DNA from: Eudorina sp. 2006-703-Eu-15
Lineage: Eukaryota > Chlorophyta > Chlorophyceae > Chlamydomonadales > Volvocaceae
Direction: 5' to 3'
DNA: 64,000 bases
Assembly (NCBI GenBank): GCA_003117195.1
Contig: BDSI01000020.1
Coordinates: forward strand, 789,146 to 853,145
Both the position numbers and the translations under genes were made by a program. The stretch's first letter is position 1; every line of letters starts with the position of its first letter. Shown in pieces: positions 46,401-59,175 of this stretch. The notes beneath the pieces were generated by a model. It saw nothing but the letters and a program-made list of their open reading frames with translations, was not told where the DNA came from and searched no databases.

Positions 46401-49400
46401 CGGCGGCCAGCTCCTGACGGGAGGGGAGGAAGTGGGAAAGTGGGCAGGAGAGGAAATAGCGGATTGGAAGTCAGGTAAATTCAAAATGCGCTGACTGCCA
46501 GAGGCGGGTAGATGGACAGCTCAGCATGCGACCGAGTGCAGAGGGCAAATTGCGGCGAACCAGGATGGGGGGCGGGGATGGGGGCGTGGCGGGTGGACAA
46601 GAGTCACAGCCGCAATGCGCTAACGATCGCAACCGCCAACCGTCAACCGAACACCCAACCTGGAAGTTGATGTTCTTGGCGCCTCCACCCTCCAGCGCCT
46701 GGTCAAACACCTTGGCCAGCACGGGCAGGATAGGCCGCAGGTCGGTGCCCTCCGGAATGAAGTCCAGCGTCACGAAGTCCTGCGGGGCGGGGGGGGCGGG
46801 TGGGGGGAGCGGAGAGGGAGAGCAAAGTTTGGTGTGATTAGCAAAAATGTGGTGTGTGGAAAAGGAAAGTAGTGTGAATAATTCAAACTGTGCTGTGCTT
46901 AAACGAAAAGCGGTGTGCATATGAAAAGTGGCGCGCGTGTGTGTGTGCGTGTGGCGCGCGATGGTGTCGGCTCCGGATAGTGCTCCCAGACGCTCCCGAG
47001 GCAAACGGTACATCGCCGGGTAGGTCGGGCGGAAGAGGGGGGTATAGGAAATTGGTAGACATTTTCAAGCTGCGCTGCTGCCAGAGCGACGGTTCGACCG
47101 GAAGAGGGGGCGGGGTAAGGAGGTCGAGGAGCTGCAGGAAGGCCGTGGGAGCGCGGCGGCGGCGGGGGGGGGGGTAACACGCGGCAGCAAGCGGTACCGA
47201 CCGCCGCCGGGTGCCGTACCGTACTGTACCTTGACGATGGCGTCGTAGTCCCGGTGGATGAGGTGGCTGATGGCCTCAATCATGCCGTACTTGATGTCGT
47301 CATCCACCTGGGTCATCAGCCCGAAGTCCAGGATGGCCAGGCGGCCGTCCGGGGTGCGGATCAGGTTGCCCTGGGGGGGTTGCAGGGGGGGGGTGGTAAG
47401 GAGGCCCCAAGGAGAGCAGAGGGGGGCCCGAAGGGGTTCAAGGGGAGCTTACAGGCATTAGAGAGGGAGGGCGGCCGTTCCGTTGCACCCCCTCCCGGCA
47501 CCTGGGCGGCACACTCCCCCGCAGCCGCCCTTCTCCCCCGCAGCCTCCCTTCCATCCCCCGGCCCGACCGACGGCCCCGGCCCCACCGGGTGCGGATCCG
47601 CGTGGAAGAAGCCCGTCTCCAGCAGCTGCTTCAGGTAGCAGATGACCCCCATGTTGACCAGCTGGCCCACATCGTCGGCCTTGGACTGGGACAGCTTCTC
47701 GCCCTCCAGCCACTGGAGGATGGGGCAGGGACGAGGAGGCGGGGGAGGGGGGAGGGGGCAGATCCGGCGAGGAGGGAGGAGGGGGTGGGGGAGGGGCGAT
47801 GAGGTCGAGGGTCGGGTGGTATGGATTGGGGAACCGATACGTGGCACAGGAGTCGGGTGGAGGGAGTTCCGGGGACGGCGGCATTCGGACCACCCGGTTG
47901 GACCTCGGCGTCAACGCAGGCTGTTTGCGCCGAGAAACGCGCATCGTTGACCCATCAAGTGCATTCATCCGTCCATCGGCCGACGGTGGCCGCCACACAA
48001 GGCAGGCGCCCGACCACCTCGCTGGTCCTGTACGGTCTGACCGACCGCGGCAGCCGTCCCCCACTGCTCCGTCGCCCCTCCCCTTCCCATAACCCCATAA
48101 CCCCACAGCACGCACATGCAGCGGCCCACTCTAAACCAAGACTCTCCAAACACACACATACACACACCGTCGTACAATTTCCCGTACACTGTTGTACCAC
48201 TAACGTGCTCCCGCAGGTGAAACGCCGGTGTGCTGCCGTACCTCCGTTGTGAGCACCCGGCGGCTGGTGTACTCAAAGTAGGTGCGGGGCACCACCACCT
48301 GGGGCAGGTCCGCGCGCATCTGCTCCGCGAACAGCTCCGCGTTGCGGCCCTCGTGCACGTAGTCGAGCTCCTCGAAGAAGCGGGCCGCCCACTCGTCCAG
48401 CAGGGCCACCACGTCGGTGGTCAGCTGGCAGGGGGCGGGGGGAGGGGGTACGGGGAGGGGGGACGAGAGGGGGTGGCCGGGGGGCCGGTGAGAACGGGGT
48501 GCGGGGGTGAGGGCGGTGCCGTACCGCGGCAAGTGGGCGGACGTAGTAGACCGCGGTGACCGTCAGCGGGCAGATGCGGGGGAGTCCCCGAAACCGTACC
48601 TCCCACCTCCACCTCCACCTCCATCTCCTCCGCCACCTCCATACACGTGCGGCTTAATTCTCCGCAACCCCGTAAACAAGCGCTCTCACTCTCACTCTCA
48701 ACCTCAGTCTCAATCCTCAATCTAACCGCAAACACACATCAAATCCGACACCAGCCTTCTGTCACACGCCCCACCGGCCCTCCCACCCGCACCCCCCCGC
48801 CAGCTCGCGGTTCCCCCGGCCCCCGCTCCCCCCTTCCCCCACCCCCGTCCCCACCTGCGGGAAGCGCCTCAGGAACAGCCCCAGCCTGCGGATGATGTAC
48901 AGGTCGATGGTGACGGTCTCCAGTACGTACGGCCGCTGTACCTTGACCGCCACCGTCTCACCCGTCTTGAGCTTGCCCTTGTACACCTGGGGGGGGGGGG
49001 ACGGGGAGGCAGGCGGGGGAAAGGGAGGGACGGGGGGGAAGAGGCCGCGTCCGTCGTTCACCGTACAACAACAGCCTCATACCGGTACGACAGCCACATA
49101 ACCCGTACCGGTACGACCGCACCGCAGTTGTCCTGCTGCAAGTAACCTCGGGAGACCCACCTGGCCCAGCGACGCCGCCGCGATGGGCTCCGGAGTCAGC
49201 TCCGCAAAGATCTCGTACCACGGGGCGCCCAGCTCGTCCTGAATGACCTGTCGTACAGTACAGCAACACAGGCAGCGGCAGGCCGGGTAAGCAGGGCAGA
49301 CGGGGCCCTATTCCGGACGAGAGCCGCAAGACGGGTGAAGCTCCAGGGACCGGGTACTCCCACCGGGGCCGGCTCCCTATCCTCAATGCTTCCCCCGCCC

Positions 49401-49953
49401 CACGCACCCGCCCACCCGCCCACCCACCCACCCACCCGCCCACACACACACACCTACCTGCATGGCCAGGTTGTTGTCGAAGGACGGCACCTTGTCGCAC
49501 AGCTTCTGCAGCTCGTTCATGGCCGCGGGGCTCAGCAGGTCGGGACGGATGGACAGAGCCTGCGGAGTACAGTACCACAGGGCGGGGCGGGGCGGTTGAC
49601 AAGGGAACCAAATCCAGAAACGAAGCCGGGGTGCCCGGGGGCCGGGAGTCGGGTGTGTGGGTGGGGAGGGGGTCGGGTCTCAGGGCCGCGGCAGATGGCA
49701 AGGGGGATTGTCAACAACGAGGTCTGGTTCCCCTCAGGACTTCGTTACCGCAACCTGCAACCGAGTCCCCGCCTCCACACCCCGCAGCAGCACACGTACA
49801 CCGGGTCCGGGTCGGGCAGATGTCCCGCTGATCATGCTTCCCCCCCTCGGCCCCCCGCAGCCGCCTCCGAACCCGTCACCCCCCTCCCGCCTCCCTCCCC
49901 CACCATGCCCCAAACCCCCGCCTCCGCACCCCATGAGCCCCCCCCTCTCACAT

Positions 49954-49985
<32 letters not shown>

Positions 49986-51204
49986 CTGGCCCAGCTTGAT
50001 GTACGCCGGCCCCAGGCTGGTGACGATGTTCCGCAGCTCGATGGCCCGCGCCACCTCGTTCTCGCGCAGCTTGCCGGCGGCCGCGTCCACCAGCAGCCCG
50101 GTGATGAAGCGGCCGGAGATACCTGGGGGTTGGGGTGGGGGGTGGGGGGGATGGGGGGTTGGGGGGGGGTGGGATGCGTGAGGCGGGGGTTGGGGCGGGG
50201 GCGCCGGGGCATGGGGGGATGGGTCGCACCGGGGGATACGAGAGGGGGGGCCGGTGAATATTGACAAAAAGGGGATTGAGTGGTGAGCTGGGTGGGGGAC
50301 TGCAAAGCGCGCAGCGTGAGGGAAGGGGCGGCGGCGGGACGACGGAGGTGAGCAAAGCCCGCATACTTCACGTCCCCGTCCCCACGTCCCCACCCCGCCC
50401 AGGGCTGCCCTCCTCAACCAACGGCTTTTAGCTGGTTTGTGGTACTGGCGCACCACCTCAGGTTAATTCGTGCCCCGCCCCGCCCCAGCCTCGTCCTCGC
50501 CCATCTCCAGGGCTGCCCTGCCCCACCCCACCCCAACCCAGGGTGTCCAAAACCTCGTACCCACCCCTCCCTTATGTCATTAAAGACAGCGAAATCCCAC
50601 CCCTCCCCCTCTCCCTCCCAGTCCTCCATGCTCCCCTGCCTCAGCCCGTGCCACGCCTCTTCCCCAACATCCCCCCCATCCGCCCCCCCCATCACCAACA
50701 CTTGCCGTCACCCCACCCCACCCCACCCTACCCCACCCAGCACTCACCCAGCAGCTGCGTGATGCGGGTCACCACCGACACGGGGCGGCGGTCCCAGTAG
50801 GCCGAGATGGCGTCCACGTCGTACACCAGCGGCAGCTGGTGGTCCGAGTCGCTGTCCGTCTCAATCAGCTCCATGCGCACCCCCTTGTCCGCGAAGTCAT
50901 CCTCGTTCAAGTTGGAGCCGCGGAAGCCCGCCATCAGCACCCGCAGCTGCTCGTCCTCCTCCATCTTTGACCGTACGGCACGCATCTGGGTCGACATGGC
51001 CGAGACGCTCGTGGGGGAGGTCGCGGCCGCCGCCGCCACCACGGCGGCGGCGCGAGGTGGCGGCGGCGGCGCCGCCGCTGTGCGGCGGGTGGCGGCCGAG
51101 GGGCCCCTGGCGGAGTGAGGGGACTGGAGCCGCTGCATTTTAGGAAGGGGGGGTCTGCGCGCCCGTGGGCCGGTGCCGGTGCCGCTTGCGATGCTGCGGG
51201 CCAC
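43458..51204 (-). CDS. ABC1K3: Plastid ABC1K (ADCK/UbiB-type) atypical kinase, ~930 aa
   Basis: Exons 51204-50748, 50122-49986, 49559-49458, 49247-49161, 48986-48855, 48424-48242, 47712-47587, 47370-47230, 46779-46660, 46413-46190, 45632-45337, 44949-44686, 44386-44244 and 43838-43458 all keep frame. ABC1K proteins of plastoglobules regulate prenylquinone and tocopherol metabolism. Hallmarks are AYIKLGQ (KxGQ, 192-198), the Ala-rich nucleotide loop AAASLGQ (255-261), Lys276 in VAVKV, ELD (324-326), FFHADPHPGN (401-410) and DFG (423-425). The post-kinase region resembles the land-plant ABC1K1/K3 group (LTEEDRRVVNNVAKIMAFLT; ELLPVLPAVATEVVPQVVS). The '3' in the symbol is my best clade guess, ~60% sure. 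Odd features are Ser/Gly/Gln and Ala/Gly linkers in exons 11-12, absent from land-plant proteins. The start is uncertain: Met at 51204 or 51138, or an upstream transit-peptide exon near 51689. Confidence 0.92.
43897..44008. repeat. 56 bp tandem duplication in ABC1K intron 13
   Basis: GGGTTCATAAAATAGGGTTG starts at 43897 and again at 43953. The two 56 bp units are almost identical and lie wholly in the last intron of the ABC1K gene, so the protein is unaffected. Confidence 0.85.
44126..44183. repeat. Pentanucleotide microsatellite (CYGCA)n
   Basis: A run of CCGCA and CTGCA units in the last intron of the ABC1K gene. Simple-sequence tract. Confidence 0.8.
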
Positions 51205-52567
51205 GGTACTGCTGGTTCTGTTGTTCTGTTGCCGTTACAGCAGTTGCAGTTGCTGTTACGGTGGCTGTTGCTGTTGCTGTCACTGTCACTGCTGCTGCTG
51301 CTGCTGCTGCTGCTGCCGGTTAAGCGCAGTCAGCGGACGTGCAGGGGGCCGATGGGGCTACAGCCGGGCGGGCGGGGGGAGGCCACCGGACGGAGGAAGC
51401 CTGTGGGTACGGGAGGGGGAGGGGGAGGGGAGTAACGAGGGAAGGGCAGGGGTCTGACAAAGGGAACGGGAAGATGGGGAGGTTAGGGCGCGGGACTGCT
51501 GTGGCTGTTGTTGTGGTGTTGGTGTAACCCGGAGGATTTGAGGACATGGCGGGCAGCCCCGGCGCACGCGCATATGGGTGCGGGCAGCGACGGCGCCGAG
51601 TGCACGGCGCGCAGTGCCGGGGTGCCCCGTGACACGGAGGGGGCGACATGGAAGGGCTGCGTCCGGGCTGCCAGCATGGCCGCGTTCATTTGGATGTGGT
51701 AGTGGGGAGGCGGGTGCTGCGAGGACGGCCGAGCTGCGGAGCTGGGAGCACGGGGGCGGCTGCATCCGGCCGCGTTTGCGCAGCAATTGTACTTAAGATT
51801 CGGGCGCTGCGGAAGCAAAACGATGTTGAGCAACGCAGCGCATCCCAACTGCTGGATATGTGCGAGCGAGCGGCTCTGACGCCTTTGCGTGGCGTCGCTG
51901 CTGCCTTTCCGCGCGCGTTTAAAAACCAGCAAGTCAAACCACAAATGTCTGGCGGCGCGCCGCAGCACGCGACGTGGCCGATGCGAGCGACACCACACGA
52001 TGAGCCACCCATATCGGTCCGGCTTTGGTCGCGCAAACCGCATGTAAAGCAGAGCGCACGACAAAGTGATGGGCTGCCTAGACGTATGACGCCAGAGACC
52101 GTCGCCGCTTTCGCGTGGCGAGCACTATGACCACACCTGCGCTTCGTGTCGACCACGAACAAAGCGTCCACCTCCAGTCAGTATTGTGAATTGTGATGCA
52201 CAAATGGTAATGCGCTTGCTGCAAGGAGTCCGCGCGGATCGCAGCGGCGAGGTTTATGTAAAATACTGGTAGGACTTTGTCGGGCAGCAACAACACAGGT
52301 GACAACAGCTACAACAACTACGAAGCACACCAGCCTAAACCAAGGCCTGAAAGTGCGATGTCGTTTAGGGCCTTCGCGTTCTACAAAGGAAGCAAGCCCT
52401 ACTCCGTTTTTCGGTTGCACAAGTCGTTGCTGTACAATTGAAAGTTTTCCGGGAGGCTGCATCCCAAGCCAATTAGCATAACGTTTTAGGACTGCCGCCC
52501 GAATGTTGCGTCTTTGCTGAGTTCGATAGCTTTTCCTGGTGGCTGCCAGGCTCTAGCTTCGTGAAAA
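51205..52567. promoter_or_regulatory. Divergent region between ABC1K and WDR75-like genes
   Basis: 1.36 kb between divergent start codons. It includes a (CTG)n tract (51287-51316). On the minus strand a Met-led open segment begins at 51689 (MNAAMLAARTQPFHVAPSVS) with the composition of a plastid transit peptide. It may be a 5' exon of ABC1K, since an acceptor-like CCTAAAATGCAG sits just before CGGCTCCAG at 51132. No clear TATA element is assigned. Confidence 0.45.
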
Positions 52568-55500
52568 ATGGTAGGCGGGGGTACTTTAAGCAGACGGCCG
52601 GGAACTTTGTCGGGTGATGGAAAACTATTACTTTGTCCTTGCGGCAAACTAGTGAACATCTACAGCGCCGTCAGTGGCGAGCGCGTCGGACTGCTTGCTG
52701 GACATACGGATGAAGTAACTGGCGTAGTTCTGGATCCCGAGAATGATGACCAGGTGCGCAAAGCGGAACCGGCAGGTTCGCACCCCGGCTGGGCGGAATC
52801 GCAGCGGACGGCGGCGGCGGTTCGGCGAGACCGGCTGGGCGAAACAAACAGCTGCAAAATACGAAACACCGACTTGGTCGGTTGTGCCTTTTCGGCGCTG
52901 AGCTCCGCCCGAAAACCCGTCGGCACTTGCACTGCGGCGGTTGGAAGTCGGTAAAAAGCGCGGGACGCACCAGGGTCCGGCGCTGCAGCGAGAGGCCGGC
53001 CTCCCCGCCTCCTCGTACCTCCCTCCCAGCGCCTTCCTCTCCTTCTCTGGCAATCAATATGAAACGTCAACAACCAGCCATTTCACAGAAGCGACAGTCG
53101 CGGACCACACTGCAGCCACGCAGCACATCGGCGCCCGTGCAGCTGTACAGTGGTGGCGGCCTCGGCGGTGGCTACTGCTGCTGCTGACCCATCACTGGGC
53201 TGCCTCAGTAGCCTCAACGACCTCAACAACCGCAACAACCGCAACAGTGGCCTCAGTGGCCTCAGTGGCCTGAGTTTCCGGGTGCGCTCAGCAGCCTATC
53301 GGCGGCCGCTGCTGCGACCCCCTCCTCCGGCACCGCAACCTGGACACGGACGCCTAGGCGGATCCGCCCGCACCCTCCGGCGGTAAGGGTCGCCTCGGCG
53401 GCCCCGACCTCTCTCGTCAATCCTCCATCGGTGCCGTCCCGCAGTTGAGGAGACCCCCAGCGGGTGCGGCAGCCGCCACCTACCCACACAGCCCGGCCGC
53501 ACCTCTGCCGGGGGGGGGAGGGAGGCAGCCGGGCGGGCAGCCGGGCGGGCAGCCGGGCGGGCAGCCGGGCGGCCCTAGGAGGGGGGTGTCGGAGTCGGCA
53601 GCGCAGCGGAGCGCAGCGCAGCGCAGCACAGGGAGGGCTCTGCCAGCTGCGTCCTGACACGTGACAGCTACAGGCTCCGCCCGCCGCCCCCCGGCCCCGT
53701 ACTGCCGCCCCCGCCGCCTCCGCCACCACACCCTGCCCGCGCGGAAACCGAAACTCTGCGAGCCAGCCCAGGCAGCCAGCCCCTCCATGAACACATGGTC
53801 CTCGGATGTCGGCGACATGGCCCCCGGCGGTCTGAATTGGATGTACATCCTGGGGGCGAGGGGTGCTGAACATGCGGCCCAGGCCCAGGCCCAGGCTTAA
53901 CCCCAACTCCAGCTGCGTCGTCCCATCACCGCGACGCACTCACCGTCACCCTCATCGTCCCCTGTCCCTCCCTGCTGCCCCGCACCCCTCCCTCCCCCCG
54001 GGCTGCCCTCAGGCCTACTCGTGCTCCCTGGACTGCACCATGCGGCTGTGGGACTACCGGTCCGGGGAGGAGCTGCGGAGGCTGGTGGTGCGGGAGCCCA
54101 TCAAGTACATGGTGGGGCGGGCGGCCGGGGGGGTCGTTCTTTTGCGGCTTAGCTGTCTTCATTGACAAAAGTGGGGGGGGGCGGTGGAGGGGGAGGGCAG
54201 GGGAAGGTTAGAGAAGGAGGGCGTGAAGGAATGGGGGCCGGGGTGGGGATGTGGAATGTATCCCCAGGGTAGGCGGCGTAGGCAGGGTGGTCACCCTTCT
54301 GGGGACGATGGGGGGGTCCGGACACAGGCTCAGCAAGTGCCGGGCAGCTCCGGAACGTCACTGGTGCGGTGCCGCCGAACCCTCCGCCGAGGCAAGTCTC
54401 CCTCGGCCAGGGCACGCCCGGTGCTGCGGATTTGTAACCCGCCTGTCCCACCTTGCCCCTACCCCTCCCTCGACCCACACGCCGCATGTCCGGGCGGGTG
54501 TTCTCCTTCGCTAAAACACGGCGCATCTTGGGCCCCCCCTTCCCGCCCGAGCAGGTGATCCAAAAGGAGCTCGGCGTGGCGTACTTTTCTGTACAGATGC
54601 GGGAGGGAGGCGGCCGCGTGATGCTGTACAACATCCGTACCGGCAAGGCAAGCCGGCGCGATGCGGGATGGGCCGTTGGCGGGAAACAGCGCGCGTGGGT
54701 TGGCATTCCGCGTGCGGCGCTCTACCGCCAGACGAGAGGAGGGGGGCCTATGCATCGGGAGGGAGGAGGGGGTTGAGGGGATGGGGGACCGACCCGACAT
54801 CCACGGTCGAGGGGTGGACCGAACCATCGAGCTCCGTCCGGCATCCCCGCTGCCGCGGTCGAGGCCGTGGGTCACCTGGACAGTACCCCCCGTGTGTGCG
54901 TGTGTATAATGAGAAGCCCGCCCGACCCAAACCCTGTGTGTGTGTGTACATCGTGATGATCTATCTTGCTGGCCTATGGACGGCTCCGTTGAACCCCAAA
55001 CTCCAAACCCTATCACAAACCCCGACCTCGACCCTGACCCTGCCGCTTCTCAACTTAAACCCCGCCCCCCCTAAAACACACACGCACCTTACACACACAC
55101 ACACACACACACACGCGCGCCCGGTCCCGCAGTTCAGTGGCAACGCGCTCAAGACCCGGTCCGCCGGCCCGCTGGTCCTGGGGCCCACCGGCTCCCTGGC
55201 GGCCACCATCGACCGCCACTCCCTCTTCGTCTGGCGCACCGGCACCGACATACACCAGCCGCTCAACCTGCACCACACCAAACCCTACACGGTACGGCAG
55301 TGTACCACGAAAGCCGGCCTCTTGTCTGCCACGTTGCGTGGCCGGCCCCCCTCTCCCTCAGCCGGGGCCACTCGCGCAGAAGGGGCGCGATGGGCTTTCC
55401 TTATGTCTCTCCGTTGTCACGTAATATCGATTGAAAACCCCATTACACATTCAACTGGCCAACTGGGTACGCGGGTCTGTCGTCCACACACGCTTACTGT

Positions 55501-58500
55501 ACCCTCCCTCCTCCCCTCTTTCCTCCATCTCCTCCCCCCACCTTCGAATTTCCTGTTACCAACCCCCCCACTCGCTTCTCGCGGCTCAGTTTTCTCTTAC
55601 ACACCCGCCTTCCCCCCCCCGCCCAGTGTCTGGCCCTCTCCCCGGACGACTCTCTGATCGCGGCGGGTGACGTGTCGGGCCGCATCCTCATCTGGCGCTC
55701 CTTCGAGCACTCGGTGCCCTCGGCGCTGAGGGAGGGCGAGCGGGGCGGCAAGGCGCACCCGCCCGTGCAGCCGCCCCTGACCACCCTGCACTGGCACGCG
55801 CACCCCGTGGGGGCCCTCACCTTCTCACAAGACGGTGGGTCGGGGGTGGAGGGCGGGCGGGGAGGGGGCGGGGAGGGGGCGGTAGGGGTGTGTTTAGAAT
55901 TGCAACCCGCCCGCCCGCCCGGTAGGGGTGTGTGTGTGTGTGCGTGTGGGAGGGTTAGGAAAGCGGTAGTCGTACACATTAAAATGTAGGGGCGGGACAA
56001 CTGCGTTTGGGTGTTTGGATTGAAGAGGTTTAGGAGAGGAGCGGTGGCGGGCTCCCTGACTGACCAAGGAAAGCTCCGGTGTGTTACGCGAAGAAGAGGC
56101 GTATGTGCGTGTGTTGGCTTGCCTGCTGGTTGAGCTCTGCGGTGTTTCCTTTGGGGTGGCTGCGGGTTCGATCTGCGCCTCCGACATTTGTCGATTGGCC
56201 ACACCCGCGCTGCCTCCCCGTCATGACCCCCCCCCATGTCCTATTGCCTATACCCCCCATGTCTCCCTTCCGTTCTTTCCCGTCTACCTAACGGTCAACT
56301 GCTCAGGCACGTACCTGCTGTCCGGCGGTCAGGAGGGCGTTCTGGTGTTTTGGCAGTTGGACAGCAACCGCCGCAACTACCTGCCCCGACTTGGGGCCCC
56401 ACTGGTGGGCCTTCACCCCTCGCCCGCGGACCCCGCAAAGTACGTTGTACGACAGGCTGACAATATTGTACGGATCATCAACGCGGCGACGATGAAGGTG
56501 GAGGTGTCGGTGATTGGGCTGCTGCCGCCGCCGGTGGGGCTCGCGCCGCCGCCGGCGGGGGTCGGCGGCGGCGGCGCTGCGCTGCTGACGGCGGGGTCGG
56601 CGGGGCCGCTATCGCTCGGCGGCGCCAGCGGCGGCGGCGGCGTGCTGGTGGTGTCGTGCGAGAACGCGCAGCTTCAGTTGTACGACATTTTGCGGGACAG
56701 GCACATGCAGCTGCTGCAGGTGGGGGTGCTGGCTCCAGGGAAGCGGGGAGAGGGGGCGGTTATCGGTTATCGGTTGGGTGCTCTTTTGCGGTTTCGCTGT
56801 CTTTATTTACTGACATAGGGGAGGGGGACTGCGGATGGGTCGCGGGGGAGGCGAAAGGGAGGCGGGTGGAGGATGGGGGTGGGGTCGGGGCAGGAGATGA
56901 GGGCGGCGACACCGCGGATCGAGCTGAGCGGCCGCGTGTGAACCCACCCCGGGCAACCCCACTCAATCACCACGCACCTGGGCACAGCTGGAGTCGACAG
57001 CGGCGACCCCTGTGATGCGGGCCAGAGCCCCACACGCCCCACAGCTTCACCGGACAGCGCCGCCTCGGCTCATCAGCCTCGGGCTGGGAAGGTGGTTTCC
57101 CCGTTGCTCCCCAGAGCCGTAGAGCTCCGGGCCCCAAACCCTAAACCTTAGGATACCCAACCCAGCACCTCCGCCCCCCCGCCCCCGCCCAGGTCGCCCC
57201 CCGGAACGCGGTGTCGATGTCGGATCCCGCAGCTACGACCACCCCTGGAGCCGCGGGGCCGGGGGCCCAGGCCCCCTCCTCCCTGGACTCCCCCTTCCCG
57301 CCCTTCGTCTCCCTGCTGGCCTTCTCATCAGACGGCTCCGTGCTGAGCACCGTGGACGTCAGGTAAGGCATGATGAGGGGTTGGGATGGGGGAAGTTGGG
57401 AGTTGGCGGTTGGAGATAACGGTACCGTTCTTTCCGCTCCACCCGCCCTCCTAACGATCGCCACTGCGGCCCTCCCCCTCGCCGCCTGACTCCCTCCCTG
57501 TCGCTCTTCAGGCCCGACGCGGGGCCGTACGGCGCCACGGAAGCGTGTCTCAAGTTCTGGGACTCAGCGGCCGGCGGCGGCGGCGCCGGCGGCGGCGAGG
57601 GCCCTAGCGCCGCAGCCGCGCCGTTCGTGCTCAACACCCGCGTCGACGAGCCGCATCGCGCCGTCGTGACGTCACTGTCGTACCATCCCTGCCGCCACAT
57701 GGCGGTCACGACAGGCGGCGCGGGCGGCGACGCGGAGTTCAAGGTGTGGGTGCAGGAGCGACGGCGGGGGGCCGCCGCCGCCGCCGCAGCGGGCGTACGA
57801 CGGCGGCGCGGCTCCGCCGCCGCGCTGACCAGCTGGCGGTGCCGCAGCACCGGGGGGTATAAGGGCCTGCCGCTGACGGCGACGGCCTTCAGCGCCGACG
57901 GCAGTGTGTTGGCGGTGGCGGCGGCGGCGCGGGTGACTCTGTGGGACGCGGAGAGTAACGCTCTGGCGGCGGTGCTGCCGGCGGCGCCGCCGCCGGGGCC
58001 AGAGTCGGCGGCAGCCGCAGCGGCCCCGCTGACACAGCTGGCATTCGTTGCGGGGACGCCCTTCCTGGCGGCGGCGTCGCCGGCGTGCCTGGCCGTGTAC
58101 AACCTTCTTACAACTGCCGTACACTGGTGTCTGCCGTTGAACGCCATCTCGATCAGCGCCGACGCAGCGTACGGCCTTTTGTCGGTGGCGATGCCGGCGG
58201 CGCCGCCGCCAGCAGCGGCCCCGGCGGCGGAGGCCCCAGCTACACCAGGGCCGGCGGCGGCGCCGGACGGCGGCGCAGCGCCTGCCGCCGCGGCGGCGCC
58301 AGCCCCCCCCACCGGCGGCAAGGGGGCCACGACGCGGCATCAACCGTCGCGGCAACCAACCTCGACGCCGCCGCCGCGCAGCTGTCACGTGGTCGTATTC
58401 GACCCACGGGACGCGACGCCCCGGTACCACTGCCACGTGCCCGGGGCGGGCCACGTGAACATCCAGCATCTGCCGGCGGCGGCGGCGGCGGCGGCGGGCG

Positions 58501-59175
58501 GCGCGGCTCTTCCTTCGGGTGGCGAGGGCTGCAGTCCACTGCTCATACTGAGAGACAACCGGCAGTACTCGCTGGCGGCACAGCCGGGTGGGTCGGTGGG
58601 TTGCTGGGTTGGCACCTCCCTATTGAGAGCTGTGAGCTGACCCGTGGGCCGGTTGTCGACTGCACCCCGCCGCATGTCGACCCCCCACGGGGTTTCTGCC
58701 CTTTCTTACACGGTCCGTACCCACCCACATGTAGCGTCACCAGCTTCCTGTGAGCGCGTCTCGAATTTCCCGCCACCCACACCCACGCCCACGGCGGACA
58801 GGCGTTCCCATCAGTCCCCTCTCCCTGTCTCCCGCGCACGCCCACCATCATGTCCCTCGTAACTGCCGCAACCCCCCCTCAACCCCCCGCAACCCCACAG
58901 GCACCAAGATCCTTGACTCGCAAGGACACCAGGGGCTGCTGCAGCGGGAGGAGGCGGTGTCGGCCTTCGAGGCGGCCTTCGGGCGACCCACGGGTCAGGA
59001 CGAGGCCGCCGCCGGCCCCGCGCCCATGGAGCTTGAGGGCGCGTCCGGTCGCTCGGAGGCCGTCGGTGGTCGGCCCCGGTGGGCGGAGCTCTTCGACGCG
59101 CCCTCGCACGTATTGCCGCCGCCCACCACTTTGGCGAGCGCGTTCCTTACGTTACTCACGACCACGGACGCGTGA
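52568..59175 (+). CDS. WDR75: WDR75/UTP17-like ribosome biogenesis WD40 protein, 892 aa
   Basis: Exons 52568-52753, 54013-54111, 54555-54647, 55133-55291, 55627-55834, 56307-56719, 57193-57362, 57512-58587 and 58901-59175 give 2679 nt in frame. WDR75 (yeast Nan1/Utp17) is a t-UTP component of the small-subunit processome in the nucleolus, needed for pre-rRNA transcription and 18S maturation. Evidence is the N-terminal LSGDGKLLLCPCGKLVNIYS, GHTDEVTGVVLDPEND joined to AYSCSLDCTMRLWDYRSGEEL, then GRILIWRSFEH, LHWHAHPVGALTFSQDGTYLLSGG, EGVLVFWQLD, and a C-terminal LFDAPSHVLPPPTTLASAFL. The order follows WDR75 (human ~830 aa). Exons 6 and 8 carry Ala/Gly/Pro-rich insertions typical of this alga. 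Intron 3 appears to use a GC donor (AAG|GCAAGC). The start is the first Met, directly before the first blade. Confidence 0.92.
53522..53575. repeat. 12 bp minisatellite in WDR75-like intron 1
   Basis: About four copies of GCAGCCGGGCGG in the first intron of the WDR75-like gene. No coding effect. Confidence 0.8.

Noticed and set aside
52649..53073. Minus-strand ORFs overlapping WDR75 exon 1 and intron 1
   Set aside because: They are antisense shadows of an exon that matches WDR75 and of the following intron.
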